64,000 bases of DNA from contig MU119299.1 in the NCBI GenBank assembly GCA_014904845.1, positions 1 through 64,000 on the forward strand, written 5' to 3'. This DNA is from Acephala macrosclerotiorum. Taxonomy: Eukaryota > Ascomycota > Leotiomycetes > Helotiales > Mollisiaceae. The position numbers and the translations under genes were made by a program. The notes beneath the pieces were generated by a model, which saw only the letters and a list, made by a program, of their open reading frames with translations, made no database searches and had not been told where the DNA came from. Numbering within the stretch: the stretch's first letter is position 1; each line of letters opens with the position of its first letter. Positions 58,324 through 64,000 of the stretch are shown here, one piece after another.

Positions 58324-59790
58324 CACTATACCACAGCAGAAGGCTTAACATCGCCATCCTTCAAACTGCTCAAAGCAGGGGTACCTGGAGCAGGAGGCCC
58401 CGAAAACTCTGTCTGCACAAACGTCTTCATAATCCCCATCTCCTTCTTGTCGAAAGAGTCGTACAGTTCCCTGAACTCATTAATCTTAAATTTGTGTCAA
58501 AGGACGATGGTTGGATCGAATTCTCCACTCTCAATCTTCCTCAACAGCTCCTTCCAATACTTTTGTACTGGAGCTTGACCCGTACCCCTCAGCGTAATAC
58601 CCTTCTCCATCAACGCCCCAATCAGAAATTGGTTGGTCAGAGCAGCGTAGTCTGCTACAAGAGATATGGTGCCAAATTTCCTCACAGCTCTCAAGCCTCG
58701 TTGGGAATTTCGGAGCTATCCGTTTCAAGACCAACAGCGTGTTGGATTCCGTGAAGCCAGCCTTTCGTGTATCTAAACGCCGCAGCGTCGATACCGCAAT
58801 CTACTCCATCTGGTTCTAGCTTGTAGATAGCTGCAACGACATCTTGATCCTCGTAGAAATTGATGATGTCGCAACCAATCTTGTTCTTGGCGAGATCCAG
58901 ACGCTCTTTGATATGATCAATGACAATCACTCGACTCGCTCCAGCAAGTTTGGACCATTTCGCAGCAAGTAGACCGATTGGACCCGCGCCCCAGATAGCT
59001 ACACTCTTGCCTTCTTTTACTTCAGCGCATTGTACAGCGTGGTATGAAGTGGGAATAATGTCCGATAGGAAAAGTGCCTTCTCGTCAGGTACAGACTCTA
59101 GTATCTTCAAGAGGTTGACGTCTCCGAATGGGCAACGGACCCACTCGGCTTGTCCTCCTGCGAAACCTCCTGCGAAGTGCGAATAACCGAATAGGCCGGC
59201 GAAAGGCTTCCTGTAAAGCTTTTCCTGGACGGAGGAAGAGTTTGTGGTGTCGCACTTGGAGGAGAGGCCTTCTTTGCAGAATTTACAGGTCCCACAGCTG
59301 GGGTTTGAGTTAGTGGAATGTTATCCAAATAAAGGGAGACGATGCATACGCGATTTGGAAAGAGGCGACGACTCGGTCGCCTTTTTTGACGTTCTTGATG
59401 TCGGAGCCGACTTCGTCGACTATGCCCATCCATTCGTGGCCTAGGATATCTCCGGCTTGGAGTTGGAGGATTTCTTTGTGGTAGAGGTGGAGATCACTGC
59501 CGCATACTGTTGTGCCGGTCACTTTGCAGATGACATCAGTGGGCTCGGTGATAGCTGGGACTGGAGCTTCGACGACTCGAACATCTGGGACATGTAAATA
59601 ATTGCTGAATGTACAGGTCAAATGTGGTCCAAGATACCCTTGTTGCCCAACCATTGGAGAGTGAGTTGTTTCTCATCTGGACCATATTTGGCGTGTTGGT
59701 TGCTGATGTAGGGCGGTCTCCCATAGCGTTCTACACCTGATTTGCAACAGTGGTTGTGATCCCGGGTGAAGTGATCTTAACGTTGCCCAT
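58324..59790 (-). CDS. zinc-dependent alcohol dehydrogenase (MDR family), interrupted
   Basis: Glutathione-independent formaldehyde/alcohol dehydrogenase-like MDR enzyme. Exons are 59790-59638, 59584-59350 and 59297-58324, with introns of 53 and 52 nt. The start is MGNVKITSPGITTTVANQ. Catalytic zinc ligands lie in TTVCGSDLHLYH and GHEWMG, and structural zinc in CGTCKFCKEGLSSKC. The Rossmann motif is GAGPIGLLAAKW, then VIVIDHIKERLDLAKN. Three breaks occur: one G too few at 59736-59737, one T too few at 58693-58694 (between IPNEA and LRAVRKFG), and an in-frame TGA at 58497-58499 in FDPTIVL-stop-HKFKI. The homopolymer breaks may be errors; the TGA could be a CGA-to-TGA change. Otherwise the sequence is highly conserved up to the C-terminus. 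Confidence 0.85.
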
Positions 59791-60687
59791 TTTGATTGCT
59801 TTGAAAAAGTCTGTTCTAAAAATCTGAGAATTTGATGAGGAAATTACAGCTCGGCACGGGGAGTGCACTTGCAATAATATATGAGCACAAAATGATGCGG
59901 AAATACACTCCCTACAGCAACTAGGCAAATGACATCGGTGGAAATATGGTTTTATAAACAATGCCATGGCGCTCGCCATGGGAAATGGTGAATACGTCAT
60001 GAAGAATTGGAAAAGAAGCTTTGGATCCTTGCACATGCTATTGACGAATGACACTCGCAAGACTGAAAATTCTGTAAGCAAGCACACTAGAGTCCATCTT
60101 GAGAGAAGAACAAGCATTAACAGACAAAATATAGAACGTAGTAGTTCCCAAGGTCATCGGAGTTAATTCGAAGCGAGGTGGCAGAGTGTTCAAGAGACTC
60201 GATGGACAAACCCCAGATATCTCTGAAGGGGAATACTATGCCTAGGCATCTGAAAGTTTTGGACACAAGTCTGGTAGGCCCAAGTAACTTCTTCCAAGCA
60301 GTTATCGGTGGTCACGTGTGACTGTACAAAGAATATGAGAATAAGGATGCTTCCGTCAACCTTCCTCGTACAGCGCGGTATGTCCAGAAAGCCGTTGAGA
60401 CCAAAGCTTGTTGAAATTAGAAAGTTAGGAAGATTTCAAAAAGTAGCTCTTTCCGTAAAGAGAGAGAGAATAAAAAAAGGCCCAAGATATGTGGAAAGAT
60501 AAGAGATGCTTGGAAGTCGAGGAGTTGAGATGAAGACCGCACGGCCATTGCAAGGCTGTCGCCGGCAAATCATCGGCCTCTCCCATCTCACCAAACGCGT
60601 CAATAAGCATCGTCACGTACTAAAGAAGTCCGTCCCAGTTCCAATTGATGCCATTCCGGCACCAGTCCTTGGTACTACCTTGGAACA
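59791..60687. other. intergenic, divergent promoters
   Basis: About 0.9 kb between the dehydrogenase and the LRR gene. No further gene supported. Confidence 0.4.
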
Positions 60688-62288
60688 ATGGCAGATGAAC
60701 TCCCACTTCCCCGCCTTCGATGGAATCCTGCCACCGAGTCATTCTCGAAGAACGCAGCCGGAAAACGCGTCCGAAGCAGCCCTCCTGCGTCGAGCGACCC
60801 AGCTCTCTTCTCAAGTGATGACGACCCATCTGCAGACAATTATACGCAAGAGCGGAGGAAGAAAAAATTTCGAGGACCATGGTACCGCCAAAGACCAGCT
60901 TCTGACGAAGGATCTCAAGAGTCTCAGGAACATGCGCCGGAGAAGAAGAGTCGGAGGGCGTTTGAGCGCCATTTCGACAGTGGAGTGTTTATGGGCAGTG
61001 ATGGAACAGATGTTGATGAAGTCTTGGAGGAACTGGAGTCGAGGAATGCTTCTACGCTTCCGTTGCCCCTGAGACACTCGCGTGGAACTCAATCTGCAAG
61101 GCCGCTTCCAACTCCGGAGGAGCTCGTGCAAGGTCAAATCCAAAGGTGCTTGGAGGAAGGCAATGAAAGCATTGATCTATCGTATGTCATATTGAATGAT
61201 AAAGGAGCAAGCTAACAAGCCTATACAGCTCTCGAGGACTGACATCCCTTTCCAATGCCACTATCCGACAGCTTGCTACCCTCACTCCCATTCCACCCGT
61301 CATTGAAGGCGTGTTCACTCGACTAGAACCCAAAATCAAGGTGTTCCTAGCATCAAACGACCTTACGTCTCTACCTGGGGAGCTCTTCAACCTGGATCGT
61401 CTCACTGTATTAAGTCTGCGAGGGAACCAGTTCGAGGAACTTCCTCCTGGGATCGGCAAACTCTCCAATCTCAAAGAGCTGAACATATCACAGAATAGCC
61501 TCCGCTCCCTCCCATTCGAGATCCTAGACCTCTTCTCCGATACCAGCCGGCTCAATAGTCTTAATCTACACCCAAACCCATTCTATCAACCACAGTTTCC
61601 GCCAGATTTAGAGGCCGACGAACAGGAGGAAGAGCTTCAATACAAGATTGGGCTCGGAAATCGTGGGCGGACACGTCCTCGTCGCGGCGCTGTATGTTCC
61701 GTCTCTCTCGAGCAGAGGCGACGATCATGGCATTCCCAATGGAATGTCACATATCAAGCTCGAACTGAGGTCCGATATCTTGACATCAATGGGACCTTGT
61801 TGAAAGGACCAAACTTCCCCAACAACTCCTTCCCTATTGCTGTGGCAGATGCCAACGATACACCCCAAGCACCAACATTTCGCGGAGACCTCTCTCGCGC
61901 CCCATCTTTGTTCGAAGTAGCTTTGAATGCCTGTTCTCGACACCCTCAGCTACCTACCCTACCCTCCGTTCTTCCGGATGATAGCCCCGAATTTTTCTTT
62001 GATCTCCTGCGCGATGTTATGGTGAAGAAGGATTCAGGGGGAACCAAATGCACAATTTGTCAACGCAACTTCATTCAACCACGAACGGAGTGGATCGAGT
62101 GGTGGGAGATTGCCAAGGTGCTTGAGCGCAATTCGATGGCAAGTGCGGCGAGTCCATTGAGACAAATGGAGAATGAGAGAGATGTTTTGGAAAGCATGGT
62201 ACCTCTCATGCGAAGAGGCTGCAGTTGGCTATGTGTACCTGAGAAGGCAGCCGCTCTTGAGGATCAGGTTATGCCTACTGGGGAATGA
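60688..62288 (+). CDS. leucine-rich repeat protein
   Basis: Exons 60688-61181 and 61229-62288 (intron 47 nt, GTATGT, branch GCTAAC, ACAG) total 1,554 nt, 517 aa. The N-terminal 160 residues are charged and disordered. Short LRRs run at about residues 168-290 (LTSLSNATIRQLA; IKVFLASNDLTSLPGELFNL; LTVLSLRGNQFEELPPGI; LKELNISQNSLRSLPFEIL). A conserved C-terminal region holds KCTICQRNFI and RGCSWLC, which could bind metal. Orthologues of this layout are found across Pezizomycotina with no firm function. The start at MADELPLPRLRWNP fits the family; a longer frame exists upstream but looks non-coding. Confidence 0.85.
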
Positions 62289-63235
62289 GGCCGTCTTTCA
62301 GTGACAATGTTGGTTGTACATTCTGTTTATACGTAGGTAGCGAGGAGCCTGGAGTTTTGACTTTGATTATGTAGGATTTGTGTGCCATAAATTGTATTTG
62401 GCTTGCATGCTTGTTACCAGACCAGTATGCATTCCTCAATTTCAGCTAAAGCTTCTTGGAAACCTTATTGCCATTCTGTTGGAGGGAACACATTGACCTT
62501 CGAGCTAGAAAATACAAGCCACTAAGTAATCATGTAGGCTGGAACAATGGAGCACATACTGACTGGCAATTTGCAGTATCCTCCATAGTCCTTTTCAAAT
62601 AGCAATGTTTTTCCAACGAGACATTGCGAGCAGTGATGTGAGGATAGAAGAGTAGATATGTTGTGACAGCTTTCTTAGTCCCTTTAATGAGCATCGAAAG
62701 CCACCACCGAGGGGCCAGCCTCTCATTGGACAGATATTGGCAGCTTGCCAAGTGGCGAATCTATCTCACATTGATGTCGCAACTTGTTTTCTATCAAAAA
62801 TTGGAGGTTATAACATCAAGGCATAGTGGCCCGTCGAAGGTTGCGCGAAGACAATTTACTATCAATCTGCCTTGAGAATACGATATTGGGCGTTCATCTT
62901 AGGACCGCCGCCCGATTTATGTGGTGTTCAAAAATAGTTTGATGGGTGGGTTGATTGGCCTTAACGTTGTTCGTCTTTCAGCTCTCACATGCAAGTTGGG
63001 TAGCACAAATCCAACAGTTTGGTCCATTCGCATATGCAGCTATAACACTGCAGAGTGGCCTACCGCTCCGCATTTGGGTGCGGGAATTGGGCATAAGTCT
63101 AAGCTTTCCCAAGAGGTGGATTGCAGAGCCTTTTCTTTAGTTTTTGCCGTTTACCTCGACTGACGCGATACAGCCGTGTCCTTATTTTATCATTCTTTGT
63201 CATTTTACAAGCGTTAACAGGGTGGTGGCACCGCA
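62289..63235. other. intergenic, nothing recognised
   Basis: About 0.95 kb. Short frames at 62921-63163 carry no recognisable feature. An upstream exon of the next gene cannot be excluded. Confidence 0.4.
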
Positions 63236-64000
63236 ATGGTTGATTTGGAAGTCAAGGCTGGCACGCCAGTCAGCTCCAGCAATGCGGACGAATCCGAGAT
63301 AACATCGATGCTTCGGGGATCAACTTCGAAATTACGCAAAGTAAGGATCTCGAGCCACGGCGATATTATCGCATCACCCTCAGTGAAGGCAGATTTGGCA
63401 CAGGTCCAATATCCTTCTGTACGGACGAACCTACCCATCCTAGGCTCTGTGGTGGCGCCTCTCATTGTCTTGATCTGGTGGACCGTGGGATTCATCAAAG
63501 ATCAGTCCGGAATACTCGCCGCGAGCATCATTGGAGGTCAGCTCAGCTACACACAAGCGAAAGCCATTGATTTTGTTTGCAGTGCCCTCTTCGCTCCCCT
63601 GTTGATGGTATTGCTCGATCACATTTGGTTCAGTAGTGCTCGGGTGTTGGTCGTTAACGAAAAGCGAAATGGTACTGGGGTGCCAATTTCCACGTTGGTA
63701 GAGGCTAGTAGCGCGTCTGCTGGTGGCTTCAACCTTCTCAAAATTCGGTCTCTACTTCAAGGCAAGACGTGGCGGTTATTCTTGCTGAGCCTAATGATCC
63801 TACTCTCAGGTTTTGCAAACAAAATGCTGTCGAATTTCATCGCTTACGAAGCATTCAATGCCGACGTGCCTAACAGCCACCAGGTCACACTCAAGACCAT
63901 GAGTGATGCATACATCAACCATTTCTCGTCTTTATTCGACACTAGCGGACAGGGAGGAAGCATAGCGCAGTCTAATCTGTCTATCTCAAGGCAAGCCGAT
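63236..64000 (+). CDS. multi-pass membrane protein, cut by window end
   Basis: Open from an ATG at 63236 (MVDLEVKAGTPVSSSN) for 255 cod­ons to the last base, with no stop. Three hydrophobic segments occur so far: near residues 77-98 (LPILGSVVAPLIVLIWWTVGFI), 125-144 (FVCSALFAPLLMVLLDHIWF) and 185-205 (RLFLLSLMILLSGFANKML). An extracellular-type stretch with NHF and NLS sequons follows. The layout (short N-terminal tail, three helices, then a large extracellular region) matches a common fungal family of uncharacterised membrane glycoproteins. An upstream exon is possible. No function can be assigned. Confidence 0.65.
   Translation, partial: MVDLEVKAGTPVSSSNADESEITSMLRGSTSKLRKVRISSHGDIIASPSVKADLAQVQYPSVRTNLPILGSVVAPLIVLIWWTVGFIKDQSGILAASIIGGQLSYTQAKAIDFVCSALFAPLLMVLLDHIWFSSARVLVVNEKRNGTGVPISTLVEASSASAGGFNLLKIRSLLQGKTWRLFLLSLMILLSGFANKMLSNFIAYEAFNADVPNSHQVTLKTMSDAYINHFSSLFDTSGQGGSIAQSNLSISRQAD

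Noticed and set aside
58497..58499. Selenocysteine at the dehydrogenase TGA
   Set aside because: Filamentous ascomycetes lack the selenocysteine machinery, and the position is not a catalytic Cys.

Overview
The window is nuclear DNA of a filamentous ascomycete (Pezizomycotina). The evidence is short phase-consistent spliceosomal introns of about 37-70 nt with GTRNGT donors and CTRAY branch points; fungal-only families (HET, NACHT-ankyrin, 2EXR, Clr5, Zn2Cys6, YAP-type bZIP, ribonucleotide-reductase inhibitor); and one AT-rich block with a RIP-like dinucleotide signature. I cannot place the genus.

Layout. 0-13 kb is accessory: a NACHT-ankyrin NLR-like gene, a ferric reductase, a broken membrane-anchored aspartic protease, a small membrane protein, and a HET gene stopped by three nonsense codons. 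13.9-22.4 kb is core: an aminoalcohol phosphotransferase, an MFS exporter, and coatomer gamma (SEC21). 23.4-23.8 kb holds a tRNA-Glu(UUC)-like Pol III unit interrupted by insertions, with a partial copy on the other strand. 25.7-31.7 kb has poorly conserved genes, a Clr5 remnant, an Hsp70-like ATPase and a small membrane protein. 33.6 kb is a YAP-type bZIP gene and 36.6-39.0 kb a second HET gene. 39.9-45.2 kb is a compact cluster: a Zn2Cys6 regulator, an NCS1 purine/cytosine-type permease and an arylsulfotransferase. The last two diverge from a promoter with three evenly spaced CGG-N4-CCG palindromes, and this is the best candidate here for a small undescribed metabolic unit. 47.6-50.7 kb is a gene-less AT block with an (AAT)n array and an assembly gap. 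50.7-64 kb has a 2EXR protein, a broken secreted-protein gene, an RNR inhibitor, ribosomal protein eS27, a phosducin-like protein, a zinc alcohol dehydrogenase, an LRR protein and the start of a multi-pass membrane protein.

Two kinds of damage recur and should be kept apart. One is single-base length changes in short homopolymers, in about seven otherwise well-conserved genes, which look like assembly or sequencing errors. The other is nonsense codons that replace likely Gln codons (CAR to TAR), mainly in the protease and the first HET gene, which look like real decay, possibly RIP-like. All exon boundaries were read by eye from splice motifs and frame; where stated, exon lengths sum to a whole number of codons.
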